This document shows positions 35,590 through 46,241 of a stretch of 64,000 bases of DNA, piece by piece. This DNA comes from Conus ventricosus. Taxonomy: Eukaryota > Mollusca > Gastropoda > Neogastropoda > Conidae. The position numbers were made by a program, and so were the translations under genes. Position 1 is the first letter of the stretch, and the number at the start of each line of letters is the position of its first letter. Where the stretch lies: the NCBI GenBank assembly GCA_018398815.1, contig CM031595.1, positions 141,595,332 through 141,659,331 on the forward strand, in the 5' to 3' direction. The notes beneath the pieces are model-generated. The model was not told the DNA's origin, did not search any database, and was given only the letters and a program-made list of their open reading frames with translations.

Positions 35590-36152
35590 GCCATCACAAA
35601 TCAGTTCTAAAAATATGAGTGTTGATATGATTTCATATTCTTGCCATTACAGAGTGATTCCTGAGAAGAGTGTTGATATGATTTCAGACGTATTGCCATT
35701 GCAGAAGCCTTCCTGAGAGAATGAGTGTTGATATGATTTCAGACGTACTGCCATTGCAGAAGCCTTCCTGAGAGAATGAGTGTTGATATGATTTCAGATG
35801 TATTGCCATTGCAGAAGCCTTCCTGAGAGAATGAGTGTTGATATGATTTCAGACGTACTGCCATTGCAGAATCATTCCTGAGAGAATGAGTGTTGATATG
35901 ATTTCAGACATACTGCCATTGCAGAATCATTCCTGAGAGAATGAGTGTTGATATGATTTCAGACGTATTGCATTGCAGAATCATTCCTGAGAGAATGAGT
36001 GTTTATTATTTCAGACGTATTGCCATTGCAGAAGCCTTCCTGAGAGAATGAGTGTCGATATGATTTCAGACGTATTGCCATTGCAGAAGCCTTCCTGAGA
36101 GAATGAGTGTTGATATGATTTCAGACGTATTGCCATTGCAGAAGCCTTCCTG
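35590..36152 (+). repeat. 55-bp array of ADSL exon 10 acceptors (eight decoys plus the real one)
   Basis: Units contain TTTCAG followed by exon-like acgtattgccattgcagaag and ccttcctg. Acceptor-like starts: 35688, 35743, 35798, 35853, 35908, 35963, 36015, 36070, then the real exon at 36125; period 55 (one 52). A ninth copy at about 35633 has TTTCAT and is dead. The copied exon part is about 27 nt. After each decoy the ADSL frame reads [11 protein letters not shown] and then TGA, except in copies with base changes or a 1-bp deletion. Confidence 0.97.
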
Positions 36153-36215
36153 ACTGCAGATGCACTGCTGGGCACTATGCAAAATGTGTTTGAGGGACTG
36201 GTGGTTTACCCTAAG
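36125..36215 (+). CDS. ADSL: ADSL exon 10 (residues 337 end-367)
   Basis: One base completes Arg337, then [20 protein letters not shown] and [10 protein letters not shown], ending in phase 0 before GTAAGG. Human: [30 protein letters not shown]. Only this last unit of the array continues into 'actgcagatgca', so it is the sole functional choice. Intact. Confidence 0.96.
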
Positions 36216-36715
36216 GTAAGGACTGATCATCTCACCCTTAGGTAAGTTCGAATATATATTCTTGGAAGGGGATTAATTCTCAACAGTTTTTGAGATTTTT
36301 GCATTTTGCATGACATGTTCTTTTTTCGTAACCTTCTGCTTATTATTTCTAAAATAATCATATTTTTGTGGTGAATGTGTCTATTTCGGGTTTGTTTAGG
36401 CGATATATTGCTTCAGACAACAAAAATGTTGTTTTCAGTACCATAATTCCAGGAAGAAAAACCGTTGATCACTGGTGATGGAAATTCAGGGGAAAGAACT
36501 GAAGAGAGTTAAATAAAGCTCTGGTAGGTAGTTTATCCTAAAGAACAGCTTCCCTATGGTAGGAAGAATACAGTATTCTGTTTCCGACAGCCATCTAGGG
36601 AGAATTGTTTTGTGCATTTTTACATGTGTTAGTTGTGACATCTGAAGGTGATATATTTGTTGAAAATTCATTTGTCTGTTTTGTATCATATAAGTGTTAC
36701 TTTACTATCTGTTGT

Positions 36716-36746
<31 letters not shown>

Positions 36747-37095
36747 GGGGGGGGGCACTTAATGTAAGGCAAGTGAATGACAGTTTACCCCAAGAGTTGC
36801 AGTTTAATAATGGACTGGCAGCTTCTCCAGTGTAAAGTAGATACTGGTTGATAACCCTGAAATCAACAAGTGACTAGTGGTTTATCTGAATTTGAGTGAG
36901 GACTTGTGGATGGCCTTGAAATAAAAAAGGAACTTGAAATGAAAAATGATTTACTTTAATGTAATTGAGGGACTTGCAGATAAACCTAAAGTAGATAAGG
37001 GACTTGTGATTTGCCCCAAAGTCAGTGAGGGACTGGTGGATAACCTGAAATAGATAAGGCACTAATGGTTTACCTCAGTGTGAAGGACTGGCAGT
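36216..37095 (+). repeat. degenerate copies of the ADSL exon 10 donor region
   Basis: Exon 10 ends 'tgagggactggtggtttacc' then ctaag before GTAAGG. In the intron related text recurs: 'gagggactggtggataacct' (about 37027), 'aagggacttgtgatttgccc' (about 36995), 'gagggacttgcagataaacc' (about 36966), 'aagtgactagtggtttatct' (about 36869), 'tctggtaggtagtttatcct' (about 36520) and 'tgaatgacagtttacccc' (about 36773). Period is about 30 bp in the dense part (36860-37090). A G run at about 36730-36756 interrupts it. Confidence 0.7.
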
Positions 37096-37638
37096 ACATT
37101 AAAAGCAATCAATATTAAGTCAAGGCAACTGACCAAAGGAGACACTGCACTGCTGCCCTGTCACTTCACGCCTGTCAGTGGTGCCTGTAATAATACAGTG
37201 TATGCAGGAGACTGCTGCTCACCTCCCATAGTGGCAATAGCAAGTCTTTAAAACTTATTATTAATTATTGTGATTTTTTTTAAAAGTAATTTCAAAATGA
37301 CCAAGTGGCTGTTTATTCATAACAGTCAGTTTTTTGCCCTGTTGTTATTGACATTTACTGCAGCTCTTAATTAAAATGGTAATCAACAGCTGTTTAGACG
37401 AGTCTACATGATAGTGGACAAAAAATACTGCAGCAGAGTGCTGAGAGACTTTTTTGTTCTCAGTCTTGGTAGTCTTGAGAGGTGTGGAAACTGCTGTTGA
37501 TTTTTTTAGTGTTCAGTGTTCTGAAAAGAATGTATTTAGCAGACCACGCATTTTAAGTTGTATGAGAGTACACATGCATGAGCATATTAAATGTGTGTGC
37601 AAAATTATGTGTTTTTTTTATGTGTTCTTTTTTTACAG
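37096..37638 (+). other. rest of ADSL intron 10
   Basis: About 540 bp of AT-rich sequence up to the T-rich acceptor TTTTTTTACAG. No features. Confidence 0.85.
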
Positions 37639-37728
37639 GTGATAGAGCGGCGGATCCAACAGGAGCTGCCCTTCATGGCCACAGAGAACATCATCATGGC
37701 CAGGGTCAAGTCTGGAGGAGACAGACAG
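37639..37728 (+). CDS. ADSL: ADSL exon 11 (residues 368-397)
   Basis: 90 nt, phase 0 at both ends: [20 protein letters not shown] then [10 protein letters not shown] before GTGACA. Human: [30 protein letters not shown]. Intact. Confidence 0.97.
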
Positions 37729-37960
37729 GTGACAGCACATAACAGGTCACATTGTACAAAAGGCCTGTGCAACAGGTTACACTGCACAACAGGTAACACC
37801 ACAGGACAGACGATGCACAAGAAGCAACAGTACACAACAGATGACATGACAGGTGACACTTCCCAAAAGGCAGTTTTGCACAAGTGAGACTCTACAACAA
37901 ATGATATTACACGAGAGAGGCACAAAACGACAGGTAACATTTCACAACAGGCAGCGCAGC
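37725..37960 (+). repeat. irregular copies of the ADSL exon 11 donor
   Basis: The junction reads gacag|gtgacagcacat. Downstream, aacaggtcac, aacaggttac, aacaggtaac, gacaggtgac, aacagatgac and gacaggtaac recur every 17-50 bp in a 'gcacaacaggtnacac' context. Several are good GT donor sequences. Confidence 0.65.
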
Positions 37961-38389
37961 ACAATGAGTGACAGACTTCACACAATGGATAGCGCATTTG
38001 GTGATACCACCAAATAACTGTTTGCACACCTGTTGACACCGTACAGTGTATGCAGTGCTGCTGCTGCATCGTTGTTGTGCATAAACAGAAAAGCTGTTTA
38101 TTGAAAAGAAAAGGTTCGAGTCCTGTAGCCTAATGGCTGCAGTGGCGTTGAACTGTTGGATGTTCATCGTGTCTAGGGCACAGCCTTATGGCAGAAGGAA
38201 GCCATCCCTTTCCTTCCATTGCCTTAAACTTCCCTTGACTGAATCATGCACCCACTCTCTGATAAGTGAACAGAGAGTTTTCCAGCCGTAAAAAGCCGAG
38301 TGGTTCAAACTCATGACTGTCAGCCCCACAGCTGAACGCTGGAACCCTTTATGGGCCCCTTAGCCCTCTCATGTATATACAGGAGGGGT

Positions 38390-38604
38390 GTAGTCAGTAT
38401 CTGTATGTATAGTCAGTAGTGCTGTGGTCTGCATATTTATTACAGAGTGCCCTATTGAGTATCGTCATCATGAATATACAGGTGTGAACTGAAGTGCTTT
38501 AGTCAGTGCATCTATGTGTGTGTGTATGTATACAAGGGTTGCTGTGTTCAGTGTGCCTGCCTGTCTACACAAGGTTTACATCATCAGTATGTCTGTGTGT
38601 TCAG
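38390..38604 (+). repeat. about 53-bp degenerate copies of the ADSL exon 12 acceptor
   Basis: The true junction is GTTCAG then gagtgcc at 38605. Matching text lies at 38552 (gttcag tgtgcc, 53 bp upstream) and 38446 (ttacag agtgcc, 159 bp = 3 x 53). An intermediate diverged copy is near 38500. Shared spacer: 'tcagtatgtctgtgtgt'. Confidence 0.6.
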
Positions 38605-38780
38605 GAGTGCCATGAACAGATCCGAGTGCTGTCGCACCAGGCAGGCAAGCGTGTGAAGCAGGAGGGAGGAGACAACGACTGGTGGAGCGTATCCGGCAGT
38701 GTGGGTACTTTGCCCCTGTGCACAGTCAGCTCGACGCCTTGCTGGATCCTGCCACTTTCGTGGGCAGGGCACCTGCACAG
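38605..38780 (+). CDS. ADSL: ADSL exon 12 (residues 398-456), one base missing at codon 423
   Basis: [25 protein letters not shown], then in a shifted frame [20 protein letters not shown] and [13 protein letters not shown]. The human counterpart is GGDNDLIERI..YFSPIHSQLDHLLDP. The sequence GAC TGGTGG lacks one base between 38679 and 38680; with it, codon 423 would be Leu. Length is 176 nt against 177 expected. Phase 0 at both ends otherwise. Confidence 0.93.
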
Positions 38781-40195
38781 GTGAGCAGAGGCAACCTTGG
38801 AGCTAAACAATGTCATTTATCTGCCAAACTTTTAAAAAGGGCAATGGATAACAAATTGATGTTCTTTATCCATGCTGAGGAAGATGCCAGTAGTTAACGT
38901 GCAGGACTGATGATAGTGCAGTGCAGAGGGCACCTGTAATCTATCACCAAAAGCAAGATGTACCGAACTGCAAACAAATATGCCTGAAGACTAGAATCAG
39001 GACATTCCATGGTGATTCAGGCAGGATAACAATGCCGTGCCAAAACAAGACACCGATGGTGTACACACTTACATTTGTTCAGGGCCAAAAGAGCACCAGT
39101 GTATTTCCAAAGATTTTTATGGCCCACCTGAATCAGTTGATCCTAAACATCTGTGTGATCTACTATGCTATGTATCAAGTCAGGGTTGCAGGTTATGAGC
39201 ACATAGATAGATATAATCTGGACATAGGTTTTTTTGTTTTTGTTTGTTGACTGTCACCAGTAAGCTTTTGACAGGAAACATGTAGAACAAGGAATTCAGC
39301 TGTATTATTTCACTCATTTTTGTTTGATTTCCCTTTCTATTAACATCTCCTTCGTTGCATAGGACAATTTCTTAATCAGTTGGCCTTTTACATCAAAAGC
39401 TTATTTTAGGTTTTGTCTGCTGTGCTGTTCAGATGAGAGGAGTCAGTGATGTGACATGTAACAATGACTGTTAGTCCTAGGTTCAGACAGGTGCATGATG
39501 ATCTGTCAGTGCCAGGTTATCATGGAATTGAGAGTTCAACAGGCATGCACAACATATTCAGCAGCTTGAAGGTATATGTGATTTAGTGACATGTACTTTT
39601 ATGTACCTCAGCCTCTAAGGATAGGGGACGCAACACCAACTTCCATACAACATGCGCACAAAACATATTTTCCTGCTGAAAAGTCATTTCCAAAGATTTT
39701 AGATTTTCAGCCAAGACCACATTTCACGCTGAGATGGAAGGGATAAGTGACTGTTCGTCCTTTGTTTTCATTGTTTTGCATGTGATTTGTCCTGCTGAAG
39801 AAGAATTGAAAGCCAAAGGAGGAAATAAGTGATAATGGAAATTTGCCACCACTCACTCAAACATCCAACAGTGCAAGTTTGAAAGAAAAAGGAAAAAAGA
39901 TAAAGGTAATAAATACATTGACATTTTTGCAAGTAATTATTTAATTATAATCATGAGCACTGCATTCACATCATCATTAGTAACAAATCAAGACAGAAAG
40001 TTTTCTGGCTTATGAATGATATGGAGCACTGCTTGTCCCATTTACTTCTGTTCTATGCTTGCCAGTTTAGTTTGGGTATCTATTGTTTTAAATGAATATG
40101 CTTTGGACTGGTGGCTTGTCCATCGTAGCGTAGTATATTTGGTCAAGACCGCATTCAATGACTCCTTGATATAACTGAAACGTTTAGACAGTTAT
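38781..40195 (+). other. ADSL intron 12, non-repetitive part
   Basis: 1.4 kb with no recognised features. A 'cctgctgaagaagaattgaaagcc' segment at about 39790 is loosely like the dispersed 'cctgaagaagacc' motif seen at 31690 and 56466. Confidence 0.75.
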
Positions 40196-40442
40196 AGACT
40201 ATACTACAGGATAAGAGAGAGGCACAGGTGGTGAGATGTAGAAGTGTAATGTCACAGGCGAGATATTCAAGCCGACTAGACAGAGAGACCGTTACAGACC
40301 ATGTGATGTAACGTCACAGGCGAGATATTCAAGCCAACAGACAGACCGTCCGTTACAGACCCTGTGATGTAATATCACAGGCGAGATATATCAAGCGGAC
40401 AGTCAGAGGGACAGTCACAGATGGTGCGATGCGTTGTTGCAG
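40196..40442 (+). repeat. about 62-bp array of the ADSL exon 13 acceptor
   Basis: Acceptor-like CACAG or TGCAG sites precede 40258, 40320, 40381 and the real exon at 40443, spaced 62, 61 and 62 bp. Units share 'gcgagatattcaagccgac', 'agacagaccgttacagacc' and 'atgtgatgtaacgtcacag'. In the real site 'ggtgcgatgcgttgttgcag' replaces the last part. Decoys are followed by gcgag, not by the exon's gtggac, so here the exon itself is not copied. Confidence 0.85.
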
Positions 40443-40529
40443 GTGGACACATTCCTTCAGAGGGAAGTGCAGCCGGCTCTGCAGGCCTACAGTCAGCACC
40501 TGGAAGGTCGCTCCATCCTCACCATCTAG
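40443..40529 (+). CDS. ADSL: ADSL exon 13 (residues 457-484, stop)
   Basis: VDTFLQREVQPALQAYSQHL then EGRSILTI and TAG at 40527-40529. Human: VQRFLEEEVYPLLKPY.. The C-terminus is less conserved, as usual for ADSL. Total protein length equals human at 484. Confidence 0.95.
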   Translation: MDTFLQREVQPALQAYSQHLEGRSILTI

Positions 40530-40689
40530 TCTGCCATGCTCCGTCATGCCTGCATCCTTCCCCCAACATGCTTCAGGCATTGCTTTGTCAGTCATTCCCC
40601 TGTGTTCCCTAAGCACTGCTTGTGGAGTCACCAAGCCTTGGTCAGTGAAATCAGCATGTCAGCCATTTCTTGTGACGTCACGGTGATCT

Positions 40690-41175
40690 TTTGCAGTGCC
40701 AGCGACGCTACGCTATAATGATGTCAGCATTGCTGATGAAGTCATAATGATATTAGCATTGCTGGTGAAGTCATAATGATATTAGCATTGCTGGTGAAGT
40801 CATAATGTTGCCAGTGACGCTATAATGATGTCAGCATTGCTGGTGAAGTCATAATGATATTTGTATTGCCAGTGGTGCTGTAATGATGTCAGCATTGCTT
40901 GTGACGTCATAATGATGTCAGCATCGTTGGTGAAGTTATATCATGATGACATCTTTGCCGGTAAATTCATATCATTATTACAGATGATGTCATAACGATG
41001 ATAACATCGCTGGTGAGGTTGATGACATAATTGCTGGTGAAGTCATAATGATGGCATCATTGTAGGCCAATTTTAAATCATGATGATAACATCGCTGGTG
41101 AAATCGGTATCATGACATCAGCATCATTGGCAAAATCATAGTGATGACATCAGCATAGCCAGTGAAAACAGAATC
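40690..41175 (+). repeat. about 33-bp minisatellite downstream of the ADSL stop
   Basis: About fourteen units of 'ataatgatgtcagcattgct' plus ggtgaagtc with growing divergence to the right. It starts about 160 bp after the stop codon, so it may lie in the 3'UTR. Copies of TGACGTCA-like text occur here. Confidence 0.85.
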
Positions 41176-43339
41176 AGCATGACAACTATTATGTATGGAA
41201 TTCACGTGACATCAGCATTGTGTTTAAATTCAGTTTAGGTATATCAGCCAATGCTTTGAATATTAGACCAACACAATACAGTATGAATGGAATGCACTGG
41301 TTACAATGCTCGTTCTCAGTAATATGTCACAGTATTGCTGTTGCAGACTTGTTGCTCTCAGTTCAAAATATTTCACTTAAAGCTTGCTGTCAGCCTCAAA
41401 GATGGCAGGTTAATGCACTGTTGTATCAACACCAGTGTAATGCGGAGCTTAAACAAGACAGATCTTCATGGATCACGCAGTTGCTTTTCAAGCTGGCTTT
41501 GCTGCGATGGACCAGCAGGGTAATGGTAGGCGACGGGTTTCGTTCAGATGAAGAACCAGTTGTCTCTCTCAAGTATTGAGACAGTACCTACTGCATTTCA
41601 TCCTGACAAGCAGGTGCAAGAGCAGCACATAACTATCTGTTGATTTGGTGCAAGACCAACACAATTATTTTGTGTGTTGGAATGACGTTGAGAAATAATG
41701 TACTAGCATGGTTTGTGGGATTTGGGAAGTACAGTGTTTGTGGGGGATTTGTAAAGTGTATTATTTACTGTTGCTTTTGAATATTACATTTATTGTGATG
41801 GGAAAATACGGCCATGTTTGGAATTCCATAATTATATTTCAATGAAGAACTTGATTTACTTTAAATGCATGTTATGGACCCGCAGAATAAGAAAGGTTGA
41901 AATTCAGATGACACAGCAGTATTGCTGAGAATGTCTGTCCGGCCTTGATGTGGCAGGGTTATAAACAGCAGGGAACAAATGAGAGACCTTTTGTATTGAA
42001 TGTGTTGGTTAACATGTTCCAGCTTTTTAAGGTGGAGATAATGTGATATTAATTGTGCAGAGTTGGTATTTTGGCTTTTCTACTAAAGTAGGGCAACATA
42101 AGCATCATGAATCAGTACTTTTCAGTATTCAGCTAGTGGGACAGAAGTGGAGTGCAGTATGTGGAAGCTTTGACGTCGAGCAGAACATGTCAAGAGTTGA
42201 GGTCAACAGCTTTGGGAGAAACCTGCTCCGAATGGAATGTACAACTTCCTCTGCTTCCAGAGTGACAGAATTTCATCGTTTATCATCAGCTTCATTCACA
42301 GCACTTGTCACTGTAGTGGATTGATCTCGTTGAAATTAAATAAATATCCTGAATTTGAATTTTCCAGGCCCAAGGAAGGTAAGGCTCATTCCCCCTCCCA
42401 CCCCCACCCCTTTTTTCTGTTAAGGCTGGATATATAGTAAAGGATATTTTTCTCTGCCTTTGACAAACATACCACTTCAACAGAATTCAGCTCCCAGTTT
42501 GTTAAATTCTGTGGGTCAAGCCTGAAAAGTTGACTGCAAAGTTTGTCCCCCTGAACATGTCTTTCTCTTTTTGTGAAGCAGCTGCTTTATGTTTCGATGT
42601 TTTGTTTTTTTTATTGTAAACTGCCACACTTCAGTTGTACACATCCACTTACGTTAATTTATTTCCCATTTTATTACCAGTATTTTCTGCTAGCTGGTTC
42701 TGCCTGTGTGGTCCATGCACACGCATAGAAGCAGAAAATGTTACTCAGGCAAACACCCCCCACCCCTCCCCTCTATCTGCCTTGTTTTGATGACTGTGTT
42801 GATGTTCAATTGTGACACCACTCACATCTGGTTAGCTGATGACAGCTAGTTGCTGGTGGACCAGAAGTGGCACATGCTGTCCACACTGCAACTACAGCAC
42901 TATAGTCATGGTTGTTTTTTCATGGATTTTTCCCCTATATTATTGATGTTTAATTAGGCTGTTAGCATGCATGATTTCATTGCTTTAATGAGTACATTTG
43001 AGGTTGATTTTTTTTTCTGAGAATATTTGAGACTGACTTTTGGTTTACACATACCTCTTAAAACTGATCTAGATTTATATCGTCTACATGCTTATTATGT
43101 ATTAAATTGACCTCTTCTTATCATGTAAACAGTATTTGCGGATGGTTTGTTGGTTCACTGTGCGAATTATCATACTGAAGAACAATCACTGTGTTCTGCA
43201 GTGTCCATGACAGTGGGGTCAGCTGTTGTAAATCAAATAGTAATGCAACAGCTCCTGTTCTGCCTTCAGTCCTGTTTGTCCATAAATGCAGGGTCTGTAC
43301 CATCTGCCCTCTGTGAGAAGCAGTATGAATAGTGGCCTC
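41176..43339. other. ADSL 3' flank, no gene recognised
   Basis: A diverged SINE-tail fragment lies at 41944-41975 (ggccttgatgtggcagggtt). An AATAAA at 42339-42344 (+) is the nearest clear poly(A) hexamer to ADSL that I saw, 1.8 kb from the stop. Nothing coding is supported. Confidence 0.5.
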
Positions 43340-43740
43340 CACTATGAAGCATTGTCTGCCACCCCGGTGAAGAATTTTACTGGCCATTCCATCTGCGATC
43401 CAGTGAAACCTTATGGTATTGGCCTTCTCAGTGAAACATTATCCATCAGGATGGCCAATACAATAATGAATGAAGCATGGGAGATACTTCGTTGGAATGG
43501 CAGATGAAATAATGCTTTGGTAGGGTGGCAGATAATGCTTCATTTGGATGGTCTATGAAATGATCCTTCACTGGGATAGCAGGTAATGGTCCAGTGGGGT
43601 GGCCAAGACAATAGTGCTTCTCAGGGGTAGCAGATGATGCTCCAGTGGGGTGGCCAATGCAATAATCCATTACGATGGCTGATAATGCTTCACTTTATAG
43701 TCAATACAATAGTGCTCGTCTGGGATGGTGCATGGGTGCT
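43340..43740. repeat. degenerate about 29-bp minisatellite
   Basis: Units like 'ggtggccaatacaataatgcttc' and 'agtggggtggcagatgatg' recur about a dozen times with indels. Confidence 0.7.
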
Positions 43741-44117
43741 ACCAGTAGATTTGTAAAATTCTGAAAGGTAGGGGTCCGGGGGCCGCCGAGGCCCCTGCAG
43801 AGTACAGGGACAGCGCCCCTGTTGGAGGATCAGGGGGGCAACTTTTCTTTAAGAAAGACAGTGAGAAAAGTCTCTTTTTTTCCTTTTTGTTCCATCTTGG
43901 ACTGACAAACTGAATGGAAGAGATTTCACATCAAGCACACATTCCGAGGCGGAAGATGAATAACTACCTCGTGATTTCTGAAGGCAATACAGAATATTTA
44001 CACTGAACATGTATGTTCCTTGACTAGAACTCTGTTGTTCATTGTGCATGCGACCCCACCATCAAAATGTCCACATTTTGTCTTCGAGGATGGTATTTAA
44101 ATGCAATACCAGCATGC
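43741..44117. other. left flank of the hAT element
   Basis: A block at 43768-43840 (ggtccgggggccgccgaggc..) resembles the 'ggggtcaggggcaaagccccc' block inside the nested element at 44905-44930, as if a fragment of a related element lies here. No ORF. Confidence 0.35.
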
Positions 44118-44122
44118 ACATG
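44118..44122. repeat. 5-bp target-site duplication, left (ACATG)
   Basis: ACATG directly abuts the left terminus at 44123 and is repeated directly after the right terminus at 48214-48218. Confidence 0.65.
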
Positions 44123-44621
44123 CAGGGGTTCCACTGCCTTTTTAGTTTTTGCGTCAAGAAACGCACGCCTCCGCAAAAATTGCGTCAGCGCTGAAAAAAA
44201 TGCTTAACAAAGTAAACTGTACTCGCTCCCGTCAAAACAGCTCTGAATCACGCGCCTTAACACCGCTGAAGTGCAGAGCAGCTCGCTGCAGGAAAGCGTT
44301 TTCTGTGCCACACGAGTCCGGGCCTTCCATGGCAAGCAGCATGGTATTGTCCACGTTACTGTCACTCAGCCGCGACCGCTGACATGTCTTGACCCGGTTT
44401 TGGAGGCTGAAGCCACGTTCGCATGGCACACTGCTCACGGGAATAACAAGGGCAATGTTTGCGAGTGTGGCAAATGCGGGCATGTCGTCACTGTAGTCGA
44501 GGATGACATGTTGGCAGGCCTGATCAAATGTGATGTTGCCTAGAGTCTTCATTGTCCGTTTGAACTGCCGAAAACCAGTGCGTAGTTGCTCGCCCGACAA
44601 CAGCGCTGGCTGCTCTCCGAC

Positions 44622-44624
44622 CTA
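44622..44624 (-). other. in-frame TAG in the transposase
   Basis: Between LLANKFGQ and VGEQPALLSGEQ the frame has TAG; both sides are otherwise colinear. It is a nonsense mutation or a sequencing substitution. Confidence 0.8.
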
Positions 44625-44852
44625 CTGGCCGAATTTGTTTGCCAGCAAGGTGATTGCGTCATCGCCGTAATCGTCTGCCGACTTCGCTGCTGTGGCTGGG
44701 TACCGCTGCACATCGAACACTTTCCCCAGGGCAGACACAATGTCGAGTTGTTCAGCAGGGAAGCGCTCGTCTAGGTTTTCTATCAAATGTTCAATGAACT
44801 CTGCCCGCGCATTGTTGTGTGCAGCAGCATTCACATCATTCATTCTTTGTCC

Positions 44853-44857
44853 CTTGT
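44853..44857. repeat. 5-bp target-site duplication of the nested element, left (CTTGT)
   Basis: CTTGT lies next to the left terminus at 44858 and again at 46237-46241 after the right terminus. Confidence 0.75.
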
Positions 44858-45440
44858 CAGAGATGGGATTCTCATAATGTGAAAAAGGAGGGGAAAAAAA
44901 GTGGCGGGGTCAGGGGCAAAGCCCCCTGAAGCTGAAGATTTTTTAGAATTTAACCTGCAAAAATCAGCATCTGAGACACCAAAGTATTCAAAAGTATTAA
45001 TAACCTTGATCCTAAAAAAAAAAAAAGACTTTCTCACCTTCGCCATTGATGTCTGTCAGGAAAGACCATTGACACAGGATTGGTGATTTTCCAGTTGCTA
45101 ATAGTCACACAATTTTCCAGCAGTTGCAAGTCAGTTTCTCATTGCTGTCCTTCACATCACCACATTTCAGCGAGCAGTTAGTTTCTAATAGTAATAGCCA
45201 TCCTTCAAAATACTTATTAAAAAAGTTTACCTCAACACCAATCAAATAATTTCTTATAGTTGTCCTTCAAAATACCATAAGTCTGAAACACGTGTACTAT
45301 CACCAACAGTCAATGAACAGAATGGGAAACCATAATTCAGATGAATGATGAACATGAATTTTAACCTTTCAAAGAACAGTTTGGATCGAGTTGAAGAATG
45401 TCAAAAGAGCTGATGAGCAAATCTGTACTGCAGCCTAAAG

Positions 45441-45458
45441 CAAAAAAAAAAAAAAAAA
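45441..45458. repeat. poly-A tract
   Basis: 18 consecutive A inside the nested element, 45 bp from the end of its ORF. Confidence 0.85.
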
Positions 45459-45503
45459 AAGAAAAAAAGTAAGGTGAAAGTCACCGACCGTAAACTAAAC
45501 TAT

Positions 45504-45857
45504 TTACACTCTTGACTTCTTCGCTGGTCTTGTGCAACTGTCAGAAGCAGCCTTTCTTTTTGTGGATAATTCAGTCAGTCTTGCAAAAACGTGGTTGATC
45601 AATGCTGACTTGCCCCGTGAGCCATACTTGATCGCGTCATTACACCATGTGCAGACTGCTTGTCCTGGATAGGTGATTTTCCTCATGCAGTCTTTCAGTC
45701 TGAGAATCACACTGTGGCTGACGGCGCCTTTGGAACTGGTCAGCATCACTTTTGCGCTCACTTCCTCCTCCAACCACTTCCAAGTCCATTTGTTTTTAAC
45801 TGAAGCATCGACTTGCTTCGCAAGAACTTTCTCGCTTTCTGCTATCTGACGAAACAT
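45504..45857 (-). CDS. N-terminal zinc-finger fragment of a hAT-type transposase
   Basis: 117 codons, ATG to TGA. Contains SHSVILRLKDCMRK, then AVCTWCNDAIKYGSRGKSAL and INHV, a Cys-x2-Cys..His arrangement like the BED-type finger that begins many hAT transposases, and a Lys/Arg-rich end (TKRKAASDSCTRPAKKSRV) that could be a nuclear localisation signal. No catalytic domain follows. It could be a stand-alone DNA-binding protein encoded by the element or a remnant left by deletion. Confidence 0.6.
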   Translation of the reverse strand: MFRQIAESEKVLAKQVDASVKNKWTWKWLEEEVSAKVMLTSSKGAVSHSVILRLKDCMRKITYPGQAVCTWCNDAIKYGSRGKSALINHVFARLTELSTKRKAASDSCTRPAKKSRV

Positions 45858-46114
45858 TCTAGTTTTCGCTAGGCTACTCTTGTCACACCGAAAGAAAATG
45901 GCGTCAGGAAAAAAATTCGCAAACAGTTTGCCGCGTTCTCAAACATCAACTTCCGCTTTGATGGTTTCGGTCAACCGCAGAATGAAAACAAAGACAGCAG
46001 TCTCGACCGGCCCAAGCAGAAACTGGAAAACATCCATTTGCGAACGGATCAATTGAGAACACAATATCGATCGACCTCTCGCCGTACATTAGCTTCATCA
46101 CAAACCTACCTCTA

Positions 46115-46142
<28 letters not shown>
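46115..46142. repeat. poly-C homopolymer
   Basis: About 27 C in the nested element, about 95 bp from its right terminus. Confidence 0.9.
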
Positions 46143-46145
<3 letters not shown>

Positions 46146-46236
46146 TTTCTCAGCGGATTTACACTGATCTCAAAAACGACCCCTGGGGCCATCAAAAGAC
46201 GGAAATCCGCCAATCGGCGGAAAAATCCCATCTGTG

Positions 46237-46241
46237 CTTGT
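46237..46241. repeat. 5-bp target-site duplication of the nested element, right (CTTGT)
   Basis: Second copy of CTTGT. On the transposase strand this is ACAAG; the coding frame runs through it without change once the insert is discounted. Confidence 0.75.

Larger units (their letters stand above)
33646..36124 (+). other. ADSL intron 9
   Basis: 2.48 kb. (CA)n/(CT)n at 34102-34400 and 35090-35182, then degenerate 'tatttagtccat..tgtctctgcagaggtat' repeats at 35385-35520, then the exon 10 acceptor array. Confidence 0.9.
44858..46236 (-). mobile_element. second hAT-like element nested in the first
   Basis: 1.38 kb with termini cagagatgggatt (left) and, inverted, cacagatgggatt (right), 12 of 13 identical. 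CAGAGATGGG is a typical hAT start. Flanked by CTTGT on both sides. It holds a 117-codon - strand ORF, a poly-A tract, a poly-C tract and a perfect palindrome near the right end (ccgccaatcggcgg). It lacks a transposase core, so it is a deletion derivative. Confidence 0.85.

Noticed and set aside
35590..36150. CRISPR-like regular direct repeats
   Set aside because: Units are contiguous without unique spacers, and the sequence is an intron of an animal gene.
38100..38345. Another SINE (ggttcgagtcc at 38112, ggttcaaactc at about 38303)
   Set aside because: B-box-like strings occur, but no A box at the right distance and orientation could be found.
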